DNA from: CAWKDC01 sp964383495 | Lineage (GTDB): Bacteria; Pseudomonadota; Gammaproteobacteria; JABCZS01 | Assembly: GCA_964383495.1 (NCBI GenBank) | Contig: CAYLHG010000010.1 | Span: 1-59,342, forward strand | DNA length: 59,342 nt | Direction: 5' to 3' | Shown here: one piece after another, positions 8,933 through 17,399 of the stretch | Layout: each line of letters starts with the position of its first letter | Numbering within the stretch: the first letter of the stretch is position 1 | Notes under the pieces: model-generated | Told to the model about the DNA's origin: nothing | What the model saw: only the letters and a program-made list of their open reading frames with translations | Database searches by the model: none | Position numbers and translations under genes: made by a program

Positions 8933-8963
8933 TTGGTTCAGCACGAGCTGAGGGCTTTGTTAT

Positions 8964-9512
8964 TCACAACAGCTTTACGAGCGCAATTAAAGGAAGACCG
9001 ATCAGTGCAGAAGGGTCGTCACTACGAATGTATTCAACAAGTGAAATTCCTAATGACTCAATTTTAATGCCTGCACAGCAATGGTAAGGCTGATCTGCTT
9101 CGAGATAGCGAATAATCTCTTCGGGCGTAAGAGGTTTGAATTTCACCTCGGTGACGACGACTTCAGATTTTGTCATTCCATCCTTCACCACGCACACCCC
9201 AGTATAAAAGTGTGCTACCTGGCCGCTTTGAAGCTCCCATTGCTGGATAGCCCTTTCATGGCTGATAGGTTTTTCAATAAATTGCCCTTGGCATACCCCC
9301 ACTTGGTCAGAACCAATGACAACGGCCTCAGGATGTAAGGCAGCGATTTTAAGCGCTTTTTGAGTTGCTAACCGTCTGGCTAATGCCTCTGGCATCTCAC
9401 CAAGGAAGGGCGTTTCGTCAATATCAGGTGACAAAACGGTAAACGGTTGTTTTAATTGAGCCAATTGAGCCTTCCGGCTGGGGGAAGAAGAGGCTAAAAT
9501 GAGTGGTTTCAT
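8964..9512 (-). CDS. yceF: Maf/YceF-type 7-methyl-GTP pyrophosphatase
   Basis: A Maf-family nucleotide pyrophosphatase of 182 residues, with the N-terminal LASSSPSRKAQL substrate loop and GSDQVGV. The SDQ form marks the YceF branch, described as acting on m7GTP in E. coli, rather than the TTP-acting YhdE branch. It is convergent with nagZ, with a 31-base gap and no clear terminator. It is divergent from rpmF, the same relation as yceF and yceD-rpmF in E. coli, except that yceD is missing here. Confidence 0.9.
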   Translation of the reverse strand: MKPLILASSSPSRKAQLAQLKQPFTVLSPDIDETPFLGEMPEALARRLATQKALKIAALHPEAVVIGSDQVGVCQGQFIEKPISHERAIQQWELQSGQVAHFYTGVCVVKDGMTKSEVVVTEVKFKPLTPEEIIRYLEADQPYHCCAGIKIESLGISLVEYIRSDDPSALIGLPLIALVKLL

Positions 9513-9544
9513 GTATTAGGTATTCCATCTAGGAAGATTCCAGG

Positions 9545-9550
9545 TATAAT
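9545..9550 (+). promoter_or_regulatory. Candidate -10 box for the rpmF-fab operon
   Basis: A perfect TATAAT hexamer lies in the 79-base gap between divergent maf and rpmF, about 40 bases before the rpmF ATG. I find no good -35 at 16-18 bases (TATTCC at 9521-9526 is poor), so the assignment rests on the -10 and position only. Confidence 0.45.
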
Positions 9551-9591
9551 ACACCAGTTTTTAGTATATTATTGCCAAAGAGGAGAGTTCC

Positions 9592-9783
9592 ATGGCTGTA
9601 CAGAAAAGTCGAGTCACCCGGTCCAGACGAGGTATGCGCCGTTCGCATGACGCATTAACCATACCTGCTATCTCGCAAGATTCGGAAACCGGAGAAATGC
9701 ACCGTCGTCATCATCTGACGGCAACAGGGTTTTATCGTGGTAAACAAATGGTTGTTCCTAAAGACGTTGCTGACGAAGAGTAA
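9592..9783 (+). CDS. rpmF: 50S ribosomal protein L32
   Basis: The 63-residue basic protein begins MAVQKSRVTRSRRGMRRSHD, the standard proteobacterial L32 N-terminus. A strong Shine-Dalgarno (AGAGGAGAG) precedes it. It lacks the zinc cysteines found in some L32 forms, as is usual in gammaproteobacteria. plsX follows after 5 bases, preserving the widespread rpmF-plsX-fabH link between ribosome and lipid synthesis. Confidence 0.96.
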   Translation: MAVQKSRVTRSRRGMRRSHDALTIPAISQDSETGEMHRRHHLTATGFYRGKQMVVPKDVADEE

Positions 9784-9788
9784 CACGC

Positions 9789-10823
9789 TTGAATACCATT
9801 ACTATTGCGCTAGATGCTATGGGCGGAGATTTTGGAATCTCAGTTACGCTGCCTGCTGCCATTGACAGCCTGGAAGCTTTCCCTTCGCTTCATATTATTC
9901 TTGTCGGAGATAGCATTGCTTTAGAAAAAGCAATGCCTAAAGATGCGGCTGCCCGCTTTGAGGGGCGCTTATCCATTTGTCATGCCACAGAAATTGTGGA
10001 GATGGATGAATCACCTGTATTGGCTTTGCGCCACAAAAAGGATTCCTCCATGCGCCGTGCGATTGATTTAGTTAAATCTCACGAAGCAGAGGCTTGTGTG
10101 AGCGCAGGCAACACAGGCGCTTTAATGGCGACTGCGCGTTTTGTGCTAAAAACCTTGCCAGGAATTGATAGGCCAGCTATTTGTGTTGCGATGCCTTCTG
10201 CTAGCGGGGTTGTATACATGCTGGATCTTGGTGCCAATGTGGATTGCACTGCAGCGCAATTACAGCAGTTTGCGGTGATGGGCTCTGTGATCACGACGGC
10301 AGTATCAGGTGTGAAAAAACCACGTGTGGCCTTGCTCAACATTGGCATTGAAGATATTAAAGGAAATCAGTTAGTGCAAGAAGCGCATCAATTGATGCAA
10401 ACGCTTTCTGGGCCTATTGAATATGTTGGGTTTGTTGAGGCAGATGAATTTTACGATGCTAAAGTAGATGTGATCGTATGCGATGGCTTTGTTGGCAATG
10501 TGGCGCTAAAATCGGTAGAAGGAGTAGCGCGTTTGATTGCACGGTTTATCAAAGAAGAATTTAGCCGAAATTGGCTGACCAAAATAGCAGGTTTAATCTC
10601 ACGTTCCATATTGTCTCGCGCAGCAAAGCGAATGGATCCACGTGCGTACAACGGCGCCAGTTTAGTAGGTTTAAAAGGCATTGTATTAAAAAGCCATGGT
10701 AGTGCAGATAGACTTGCAACAGCATATGCAATTAAACAAGCGTATTTACAAGTCACTCAAGACATTCCTCGCCGTATTGAAGATGGCATGAATGAATGGC
10801 TAGAAACAGGAACTTCCAAATGA
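9789..10823 (+). CDS. plsX: Phosphate acyltransferase PlsX
   Basis: Makes acyl-phosphate from acyl-ACP, the acyl donor for PlsY in phospholipid synthesis. It is a peripheral membrane enzyme. ALDAMGGDFG at the N-terminus and VCDGFVGN later are diagnostic. The 344 residues match the family. The start is TTG: no ATG or GTG is available upstream of the conserved core, and the codon lies 5 bases after rpmF. It overlaps fabH by 4 bases (ATGA). Confidence 0.93.
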   Translation: MNTITIALDAMGGDFGISVTLPAAIDSLEAFPSLHIILVGDSIALEKAMPKDAAARFEGRLSICHATEIVEMDESPVLALRHKKDSSMRRAIDLVKSHEAEACVSAGNTGALMATARFVLKTLPGIDRPAICVAMPSASGVVYMLDLGANVDCTAAQLQQFAVMGSVITTAVSGVKKPRVALLNIGIEDIKGNQLVQEAHQLMQTLSGPIEYVGFVEADEFYDAKVDVIVCDGFVGNVALKSVEGVARLIARFIKEEFSRNWLTKIAGLISRSILSRAAKRMDPRAYNGASLVGLKGIVLKSHGSADRLATAYAIKQAYLQVTQDIPRRIEDGMNEWLETGTSK

Positions 10824-11788
10824 AGCAGTACTCGAAAATATTGGGCACAGGCAGTTGTTTGCCTTCGCGAACGATGTCGAATGCTGATTTTGAAAAAATG
10901 ATCGACACAAGCGATGAATGGATTGTTAGCCGATCGGGTATTAAAAATAGACATTTCGTGGAAGGCAATCAAGGTTTAGTGGACATCACCGAAGTGGCAG
11001 CACGCAAAGCCATTGAAACCAGTGGGCTATCCGTCAACCAAATAGATGGAATTATTATTGGCACAACAAGCGGTGACTATGTTTTTCCCAGCGCTGCATG
11101 TGATTTGCAAGCGCGCTTAGGCATTACGAATCATTGCCCTGCATTTGATATTCAAGCAGCATGTTCTGGTTTTATTTACGCTTTAAGCATTGCAGATCAA
11201 TTTATTAAAAATGGTGCGATGCGTTATGTGTTGGTTGTGGGCGGCGAAGTGATTTCCAATTATATTAATTGGGAAGATCGTTCAACCTGCGTATTGTTTG
11301 GAGACGGCGCGGGTGCGGCGGTGGTGGGGCTTTCTGATGAGCCCGGCATTTTATCGACGCATATTCATTCTGATGGTCGCTATCGTGATTTATTGTATGC
11401 AAAACATGCGTGGAAAGAAGAGGGTAAAAAAATTACTCGTCCTTACATTGTGATGGAAGGAAAAGAAGTATTTAAAATAGCGGTTAATACATTGAACGAT
11501 ATTGTGGAAGAAGCGTTAACAGCGAATCAATTGCAAAAATCAGACATTGATTGGTTGGTTCCGCATCAAGCTAATTTACGGATTATTGCTGCAACGGCTA
11601 AAAAATTAGATTTGCCGATGGAACGTGTGGTGGTAACAGTTGCTGAGCAAGGGAATACATCTTCGGGCAGTATTCCGTTAGCGTTGGATGAAGCAATAAG
11701 AGATGGACGCATCAAACGAGGCGAATTATTATTATTAGAAGCTTTTGGTGGTGGGTTCACATGGGGCTCCGCATTGGTTCGCTATTAA
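10820..11788 (+). CDS. fabH: 3-oxoacyl-ACP synthase III
   Basis: Starts fatty-acid synthesis by condensing acetyl-CoA with malonyl-ACP. The catalytic triad is C115 (QAACSGF), H249 (PHQAN) and N279 (NTSSGS). The start at 10820 gives an ATGA overlap with plsX, AGGAA 7 bases upstream, and the usual length of 322. The frame could be extended to 10796, but that would go inside plsX without a ribosome site. Confidence 0.95.
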   Translation: MKQYSKILGTGSCLPSRTMSNADFEKMIDTSDEWIVSRSGIKNRHFVEGNQGLVDITEVAARKAIETSGLSVNQIDGIIIGTTSGDYVFPSAACDLQARLGITNHCPAFDIQAACSGFIYALSIADQFIKNGAMRYVLVVGGEVISNYINWEDRSTCVLFGDGAGAAVVGLSDEPGILSTHIHSDGRYRDLLYAKHAWKEEGKKITRPYIVMEGKEVFKIAVNTLNDIVEEALTANQLQKSDIDWLVPHQANLRIIAATAKKLDLPMERVVVTVAEQGNTSSGSIPLALDEAIRDGRIKRGELLLLEAFGGGFTWGSALVRY

Positions 11789-11803
11789 TAAAGGCAGGTA
11801 TAG

Positions 11804-12673
11804 ATGTCTACAGCATTTTTATTTCCTGGGCAAGGTTCTCAATCGGTAGGAATGTTAGGCGAACATGCTGACGCTCCTCAAGTGCGTGAACTTTTTGATC
11901 GTGCTCAAAAAATATTGGGTTATGATTTGTTTTCTTGTGTTCAAGAAGGCCCCGTAGAAAAATTAAATCAAACTGCGATCACGCAACCTGCGATTTTGGC
12001 TGTTTCCTACGCTTGTTGGGTGCTTCAATATGCTGATCAAAAGCCTACTGTATTAGCCGGACATAGTTTGGGAGAATATACTGCTTATGTTATCGCGGGT
12101 GCGATAACTTTTGAAGACGCTTTGCGATTGGTTGCTCGTCGCGGTGAATTAATGCAGCAAGCCGTCCCCGAAGGCAAGGGTGCAATGGCAGCGATTTTGG
12201 GCATGGATGATGAGAATGTTCGTACGATTTGCGATGAAGTCACCTCAGCTTGTGGGGAAGTGGTCAGCGCGGTGAATTTCAACGCACCTGGCCAAGTGGT
12301 GATTGCAGGCGAAACAACAGCGGTTGCAAAAGCCATTGAAGTATTGAAAGCGAAAGGTGCAAAGCGCGCCCTTCCTTTACCGGTGAGCGTGCCTTCTCAT
12401 TGTGCCTTGATGAAACCGATGTCAGAGGCATTTAAAGCAGATTTGGCAGCAGTTGAGATTCGCACGCCTCACATTCCAGTGATTAATAACGCAGATGTCA
12501 CAATAGTATTAAAATCAGAGGAAATTCGGGAATCTCTGGTGCGGCAATTGTATTCCCCCGTGCGTTGGGTAGAGTGTGTGCAGAAAATGGCTGCCATGGG
12601 TGTCACAGAGTTTATAGAATGTGGGCCGGGGAAGGTATTATCGGGGTTAAACAAACGTATTTTGGGGGCATAA
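11804..12673 (+). CDS. fabD: Malonyl-CoA:ACP transacylase
   Basis: Loads malonyl groups onto ACP. The N-terminal FLFPGQGSQ and the nucleophile serine S88 in GHSLGEY are clear, with the partner histidine in the PSHCALM segment near residue 197. The 289 residues are about 20 shorter than in E. coli, but all motifs are present. It lies 15 bases after fabH, with AAGGCAGG before the ATG, and 1 base before fabG. Confidence 0.95.
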   Translation: MSTAFLFPGQGSQSVGMLGEHADAPQVRELFDRAQKILGYDLFSCVQEGPVEKLNQTAITQPAILAVSYACWVLQYADQKPTVLAGHSLGEYTAYVIAGAITFEDALRLVARRGELMQQAVPEGKGAMAAILGMDDENVRTICDEVTSACGEVVSAVNFNAPGQVVIAGETTAVAKAIEVLKAKGAKRALPLPVSVPSHCALMKPMSEAFKADLAAVEIRTPHIPVINNADVTIVLKSEEIRESLVRQLYSPVRWVECVQKMAAMGVTEFIECGPGKVLSGLNKRILGA

Positions 12674-12674
12674 C

Positions 12675-13415
12675 GTGTTAAAGGGCAAAATCGCATTGGT
12701 CACAGGCGCAAGCCGCGGAATAGGGCGCGCTATTCTTCAAGGACTGTTGGAAGACGGCGCAACCGTGATAGGTACGGCCACTAGCGAATCTGGTGCGGCG
12801 CAACTCACTGAAGCTATTCAGGCTAAAGGAGGCTCTGGAGAGGGGGCTGTCCTGAATATGGGCGACAGAGCTTCTATAGAGGCTTTGATGAGCTTTTTGA
12901 AAACCAAATACCCTGAAGGACCTCATGTGCTGATTAATAATGCAGGAATTACTCGAGATAACTTGATGTTACGCATGAAACCTGAGGAATGGGATGAAGT
13001 CATTAATACCAATTTGAGCGGGATATTCTATTTGACACAGGCCTGCTTGCGGCCTATGTTGAAGAGTCGCTGGGGCCGCATTGTGAATATCAGCTCTGTG
13101 AGCGGGTTGATGGGAAATCCAGGTCAATGCAATTATAGCGCTGCTAAAGCGGGTTTAATTGGTTTTACGAAGTCTTTGGCGCTAGAAATTGCTTCGCGCA
13201 ATATTACGGTAAACGCCGTGGCCCCGGGTTATATTGGCACTGACATGGTTCAAGCTTTGGGTGCTGAGATTCATGAAAAAGTAGTGGCTCATATCCCGAT
13301 GGGTCGGATGGGTGAGCCTGCAGAAATTGCGGCTGCAGTGCGCTTTTTGGCCAGCCCAAGTGCGAGCTATGTGACTGGGACCGTTTTAAACGTAAGTGGC
13401 GGCCTTTATATGTGA
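12675..13415 (+). CDS. fabG: 3-oxoacyl-ACP reductase
   Basis: NADPH-dependent short-chain dehydrogenase that reduces beta-ketoacyl-ACP. The Rossmann motif GASRGIG is at residues 11-17. The catalytic Ser lies in the NISSVSG stretch, with Y154 and K158 (YSAAK). It starts with GTG one base after fabD. The length of 246 residues and the NAGITRDN signature match FabG rather than another SDR, and the genomic slot agrees. Confidence 0.95.
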   Translation: MLKGKIALVTGASRGIGRAILQGLLEDGATVIGTATSESGAAQLTEAIQAKGGSGEGAVLNMGDRASIEALMSFLKTKYPEGPHVLINNAGITRDNLMLRMKPEEWDEVINTNLSGIFYLTQACLRPMLKSRWGRIVNISSVSGLMGNPGQCNYSAAKAGLIGFTKSLALEIASRNITVNAVAPGYIGTDMVQALGAEIHEKVVAHIPMGRMGEPAEIAAAVRFLASPSASYVTGTVLNVSGGLYM

Positions 13416-13439
13416 GCTGGGGGCTCGCTCTACCCAAAT

Positions 13440-13465
13440 GGGCTCAATCATAGTATGATTGGCCC
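13440..13465. promoter_or_regulatory. Imperfect palindrome between fabG and acpP
   Basis: CAATCATA-g-TATGATTG (13445-13461) is a perfect 8-base inverted repeat, extended outward by GGGC/GCCC with one bulged T. It lies 42 bases before the acpP ATG. It could be an operator, or an RNA hairpin setting the high acpP expression relative to fabG. It is not a canonical terminator, because no uridine run follows directly. TATGAT inside the right arm might serve as a -10. Confidence 0.4.
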
Positions 13466-13502
13466 TGTGATTTTTAAGTGAGATACAGAGGAGACTATTG
13501 AA

Positions 13503-13748
13503 ATGCCTAATACCAATATCGAACAACGCGTGAAGCAAATCGTTGCCGAACAGCTCGAATTGAATGAAGCTGAGATTGCTAATAGCGCTGAATTCGTGAC
13601 TGACTTGAAGGCTGATTCCTTGGATACTGTAGAGCTGGTCATGGCTTTTGAAGAAGAGTTTGGTGCTGAGATTCCTGATGAACAAGCCGAGAAACTCAAG
13701 ACCATTCAAGATGTTATTGATTACATTCAAAAACATTCAGCGGAATAA
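13503..13748 (+). CDS. acpP: Acyl carrier protein
   Basis: The 81-residue acidic protein carries the phosphopantetheine serine S39 in the DSLDTVELV motif. It shuttles acyl chains through fatty-acid and lipid synthesis. AGAGGAG upstream gives a strong ribosome site. It keeps the fabG-acpP-fabF position. An 87-base gap from fabG, wider than other gaps in this string, contains a palindrome and may hold separate control of this highly expressed gene. Confidence 0.97.
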   Translation: MPNTNIEQRVKQIVAEQLELNEAEIANSAEFVTDLKADSLDTVELVMAFEEEFGAEIPDEQAEKLKTIQDVIDYIQKHSAE

Positions 13749-13762
13749 TTCTGGAGGGCGCC

Positions 13763-15001
13763 GTGGCGAATAGGCGAGTTGTTGTTACAGGACTAGGTGT
13801 TGTTTCCCCGTTGGGAAACGATGTTGAGCAAGTCTGGAAAAGCATATTAGCCGGTCAAAGCGGTGTAGGCCCCATTACGTCTTTTGATGTGAGTGAATTC
13901 TCTACGCGAATCGCAGCTTCTGTTGATGAAGCTCACTTCAATATTACTGAGTTCCTACCTAATAAAGAAGCCCGTAAATTTGATGGCTTTATTTTGTACG
14001 GTATTTACGCTGCTGCAAAAGCCATGCAAGATTCAGGTTTAGTCGTCACACAAGAAAATGGCGGCCGCATGGGGGTTGCTGTAGGTTCTGGGATTGGTGG
14101 AGCCGGCGTGTTAGCGGGCATTTGGGAAGCTTTGGATAAAGAATCTCCACGTAGAGTATCACCTTTCTCTATTCCAGGCAGCATTATCAATATGGTGGCT
14201 GGCAAAATCTCCATGATGTATCAGCTCCGCGGTCCAAACATCAGCGTGGTGACTGCGTGTACGACAGGTACTCATAATATTGGTGCAGCCTATCGTATGA
14301 TTCAATACGGTGATGCAGATGTGATGTTGGCAGGTGGCGCTGAAAAAGCGATCACACCACTGGGTTTAGGTGGTTTCTGTGCAGCACGTGCATTGTCTAC
14401 GCGCAACGATGATCCCACACATGCTTCTCGTCCTTTTGATAAAGATCGGGATGGGTTTGTGATGGGAGATGGCGCTGCCGTATTAGTGTTGGAATCGCTC
14501 GAACATGCTCAAGCGCGTGGCGCGAAAATTTATGCTGAAGTAGTAGGTTTTGGTATGAGTGCGGATGCTTATCATATTACTGCCCCCAGCGGAGTGGGTG
14601 CAATTGAGTGTATGAAAAATGCATTGCATGATGCCAAAATGAATTTAGAAGATATTCATTACATTAATGCGCATGGTACTTCTACGTTGGTAGGGGATAG
14701 CATGGAATCGCAATCAGTTGAAAAGTTATTCGGGGAACATGCTTATAAGCTCGCAATGAGTTCCACGAAATCAATGACAGGGCATTTATTAGGTGCAGCG
14801 GGCGCACTTGAAACACTATTTACTGCGTTGGCGATCCGTGATCAAGTAGCGCCTCCTACCATAAATTTAGATGAGCCCAGTGAAGATTGCCGTTTAAATT
14901 ATGTCGCGAATGCGCCACAGCAGATGGCTATTACGGCGGCAATGAACAATAATTTTGGATTTGGTGGTACCAACGGGACATTAATTTTGAAAAGATTTTA
15001 A
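13763..15001 (+). CDS. fabF: 3-oxoacyl-ACP synthase II
   Basis: Elongating condensing enzyme. The active-site cysteine is C166 (TACTTGTHN), with the two histidines in NAHGTST and TGHLLGA. The 412 residues match FabF. It starts with GTG; GGAGG lies 5 bases upstream. No fabB or fabA is in the window, so unsaturated fatty-acid synthesis is not explained here. Confidence 0.95.
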   Translation: MANRRVVVTGLGVVSPLGNDVEQVWKSILAGQSGVGPITSFDVSEFSTRIAASVDEAHFNITEFLPNKEARKFDGFILYGIYAAAKAMQDSGLVVTQENGGRMGVAVGSGIGGAGVLAGIWEALDKESPRRVSPFSIPGSIINMVAGKISMMYQLRGPNISVVTACTTGTHNIGAAYRMIQYGDADVMLAGGAEKAITPLGLGGFCAARALSTRNDDPTHASRPFDKDRDGFVMGDGAAVLVLESLEHAQARGAKIYAEVVGFGMSADAYHITAPSGVGAIECMKNALHDAKMNLEDIHYINAHGTSTLVGDSMESQSVEKLFGEHAYKLAMSSTKSMTGHLLGAAGALETLFTALAIRDQVAPPTINLDEPSEDCRLNYVANAPQQMAITAAMNNNFGFGGTNGTLILKRF

Positions 15002-15004
15002 AAT

Positions 15005-15688
15005 ATGTTTTGTCTTCTTGAAACAATCCGCTTCAAACATGGCTATCCCATCCGTCTTGATTTTCATTTGCGTCGTTTAATAGCAAGCGCTCATAGCTTA
15101 AATATGTGCCTTCCTCCGCTTCATAAAATTGAAACTGCTGTTCGCGTGGCGGCTGAATGTGATCCGCACGGCGCTATTTCATTACATGTACAGCCTGATC
15201 GATTTGTTATTCATTCAAAAATGTTGGATCCCAATGTATTGCAATACCGGCAAGAGGGGATCCGCGCAGTGAGCGTATTGCTCGGTCAACCTTTATCCGG
15301 ATTAAAAACAACAGAAAGGGTGTTGTATCAGCATGCACGCGCTGTAGCGAATGGAGCATTTGCACAAGAAGCGTTGTTAAAAACGGCAGAAGGGCTCATC
15401 ATCGACGGCTCTTACACTAACGTATTTGCTGTGATAGGTGGGATGCTAGTAACTCCGCCTGCGCCGATGGCAATTGCAGGTACAATGCGTTCATTTATCA
15501 TAGACTTAGCACGCGCTTATCGTAAACCACTTGAAGTGCGTGCGCTTCATGAAAATGAGCTATTAGAAGCCAGTGAGCTGTTTGTGACTAACGCATTAGT
15601 CGAGTGTTTGCCGGTTCATGACTATAATGGAAAGGTTTATGCTGTCGGGCCTGTGGCCCGGTGGGTGCAGTCATTGCTATCATCGTGA
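15005..15688 (+). CDS. pabC: Class IV aminotransferase fold, probable aminodeoxychorismate lyase
   Basis: A PLP enzyme of the branched-chain aminotransferase fold. The slot between fabF and mltG is that of pabC, which splits aminodeoxychorismate to p-aminobenzoate for folate. The likely PLP lysine is K101 (SGLKTTERV), and GSYTNVFAV resembles the family glutamate/asparagine loop. At 227 residues it is about 40 shorter than E. coli PabC. It lacks the N-terminal strand with the DRATQFGDG-like segment, starting directly with LLETIRF. Substrate is therefore inferred mainly from position. Confidence 0.75.
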   Translation: MFCLLETIRFKHGYPIRLDFHLRRLIASAHSLNMCLPPLHKIETAVRVAAECDPHGAISLHVQPDRFVIHSKMLDPNVLQYRQEGIRAVSVLLGQPLSGLKTTERVLYQHARAVANGAFAQEALLKTAEGLIIDGSYTNVFAVIGGMLVTPPAPMAIAGTMRSFIIDLARAYRKPLEVRALHENELLEASELFVTNALVECLPVHDYNGKVYAVGPVARWVQSLLSS

Positions 15689-15718
15689 TTTCGCGTAAGC
15701 GCGCTCTATCGGGTGCGT

Positions 15719-15752
15719 GGGCGCATATTATGCGCCCCTACGAAGAGGGGCG
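15719..15752 (+). repeat. Two overlapping GC-rich hairpins, REP-like copy upstream of mltG
   Basis: GGGCGCATA-t-TATGCGCCC (15719-15737) is a perfect inverted repeat. CGCCCCT (15733-15739) can instead pair with AGGGGCG (15746-15752). The two stems share bases and exclude each other. The element stands between pabC and mltG, just before the mltG ribosome site. The outer motif resembles sequences at 25017-25044 and 45662-45726, which suggests a small dispersed repeat family. Confidence 0.5.
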
Positions 15753-15780
15753 TTGTCTATGAGTGGGAGGGTTTTTGAGG

Positions 15781-16782
15781 ATGAAAAAACGACTACAGAT
15801 GTGCGCTCTTGCTTCCCTCATCGCCATTTTCGTCGCCCTCTATTGCGCAAACCAAACATTAATACAACCACTCTCTGTTCCTCAAGAAGAAATATTATAC
15901 GAGTATCCTAAAGGCACCTCATTAAAATCCTTATCAAAAAATTTAGCACAAAAAGGTTGGATTTCTTCACCTCTGATAGTTGAATGGTACGTACGTTTCA
16001 GTAACTCAGGAAAATATTTGTATGCAGGAGAATATTTAATAACAAAAGGCATGAGTGCAAAAGATTTAATTGCAAAAATGCGCAAAGGTGAAGTGTATAT
16101 GCACGCTTTGCGGATCCCGGAAGGTGGCACATGGAAAGAAGTAGTACAGCTTATCCATGCAGATCTTGCGATTCAAAAAACGTCTTTACTGGAAGATGAA
16201 GGGTTTCGCGATGTCGCATCAGAATATACAACAGGAGAAGGTTTATTATTGCCAGAAACTTATTTTTTTCCCAAAGATGAAACGGATCTTGGGATTTTAA
16301 AGCGTGCATATCGAGAGATGATGACGTTTGCCAAACAAGCATTTGAAGCCCGTGATCTTGATGTTCCTTTTAAAGATGTATATCAAACATTAATTGTGGC
16401 TTCCATTTTAGAAAAAGAGGCTTCTATTCCAGAGGAAAGGGCCAAAATTGCGAGAGTGATTATTAACCGTTTAGCAAAAGGCATGCCGCTGCAAATGGAC
16501 CCGACTATTATTTACGGCATGGGAGATGCTTTTAAAGGTAATTTAACCAAAAAAAATTTACAAACACCTGGGCCTTATAATACTTATTTAAACGCAGGCT
16601 TGCCCCCCACGCCGATTTGTATGCCATCGAAAAATGCTATTGTAGCAGCGGTGCATCCTGCGCAGGGGAAGTACTTGTATTTTGTGTCGAAAGGAGATGG
16701 TTCTCATTATTTTTCAGATACATTGCAAGAACATAATCGAGCCGTGGTAAAATATATTGTTCGTGCAAAGGAGAAGCCATGA
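15781..16782 (+). CDS. mltG: Endolytic murein transglycosylase MltG
   Basis: An inner-membrane-anchored enzyme that cuts nascent glycan strands and sets their length. One N-terminal membrane helix (about 8-23) is followed by a LysM-like part and the YceG catalytic domain. The catalytic glutamate is E211 in ASILEKE. The 333 residues compare with 340 in E. coli. I chose ATG 15781, with GGAGG at 15766-15770. A GTG at 15763 lies before that ribosome site. It overlaps tmk by ATGA. Confidence 0.93.
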   Translation: MKKRLQMCALASLIAIFVALYCANQTLIQPLSVPQEEILYEYPKGTSLKSLSKNLAQKGWISSPLIVEWYVRFSNSGKYLYAGEYLITKGMSAKDLIAKMRKGEVYMHALRIPEGGTWKEVVQLIHADLAIQKTSLLEDEGFRDVASEYTTGEGLLLPETYFFPKDETDLGILKRAYREMMTFAKQAFEARDLDVPFKDVYQTLIVASILEKEASIPEERAKIARVIINRLAKGMPLQMDPTIIYGMGDAFKGNLTKKNLQTPGPYNTYLNAGLPPTPICMPSKNAIVAAVHPAQGKYLYFVSKGDGSHYFSDTLQEHNRAVVKYIVRAKEKP

Positions 16783-17399
16783 CAGGAAAACTAATCACCC
16801 TCGAAGGCATTGAAGGTGTCGGGAAATCAACCGTTCAATCTTTTCTAATAGATGCCATTGCACATCATCGTAATGTAGAAGTAGTGCGTACGCGCGAGCC
16901 AGGCGGTACACCTCTCGCTGAATCCATTCGTCAATTGGTTATGCATACACAAGATGAGCCTGTTCACCCCGATACGGAATTATTGCTTATGTTTGCTGCA
17001 CGTGCCCAACACGTGCAACAAGTGATCTTGCCAGCCTTACGTGCGGGGAAATGGGTAGTCTCTGATCGCTTTGTGGATGCAAGCTACGCTTACCAAGGTG
17101 CCGGGCGAGGGTTGGATATGTCGCGCATTGCATTGCTTGAGAAAATGGTTCTCGGAGATTTCAAGGCAGATAAAGTGTTCATATTAGATGCACCTGTAGA
17201 AGTGGGGATGAGCCGCGCAAAATCCAGGCAAACGTCTGATCGCTTTGAAACAGAAACTCTTGCTTTTTTTGAGCGTGTACGTCACTGTTATTTAGATCGG
17301 GCTCAAAAAAATCCAGATCATTACGCCGTGATTAATGCCGCATTGCCTCTGCAAGAGGTGCAATCGCAATTATTGGCTGTACTAAAGGAGTTGCAATGA
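16779..17399 (+). CDS. tmk: Thymidylate kinase
   Basis: Phosphorylates dTMP to dTDP. The P-loop GIEGVGKST is at residues 10-18 and the DRF substrate motif is in SDRFVDASYAYQG. The LID region has SRAKSRQTSDR. The 206 residues are typical. It overlaps mltG by 4 bases and holB by 4, so the three are very likely coupled. Confidence 0.95.
   Translation: MTGKLITLEGIEGVGKSTVQSFLIDAIAHHRNVEVVRTREPGGTPLAESIRQLVMHTQDEPVHPDTELLLMFAARAQHVQQVILPALRAGKWVVSDRFVDASYAYQGAGRGLDMSRIALLEKMVLGDFKADKVFILDAPVEVGMSRAKSRQTSDRFETETLAFFERVRHCYLDRAQKNPDHYAVINAALPLQEVQSQLLAVLKELQ

Noticed and set aside
13454..13459. TATGAT within the fabG-acpP palindrome as the acpP promoter
   Set aside because: No acceptable -35 hexamer lies 16-18 bases upstream, so I did not list it as a promoter.
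15719..15752. Reading the mltG-upstream hairpins as a rho-independent terminator
   Set aside because: No uridine run follows either stem, and the next gene begins 29 bases later in the same conserved gene string.
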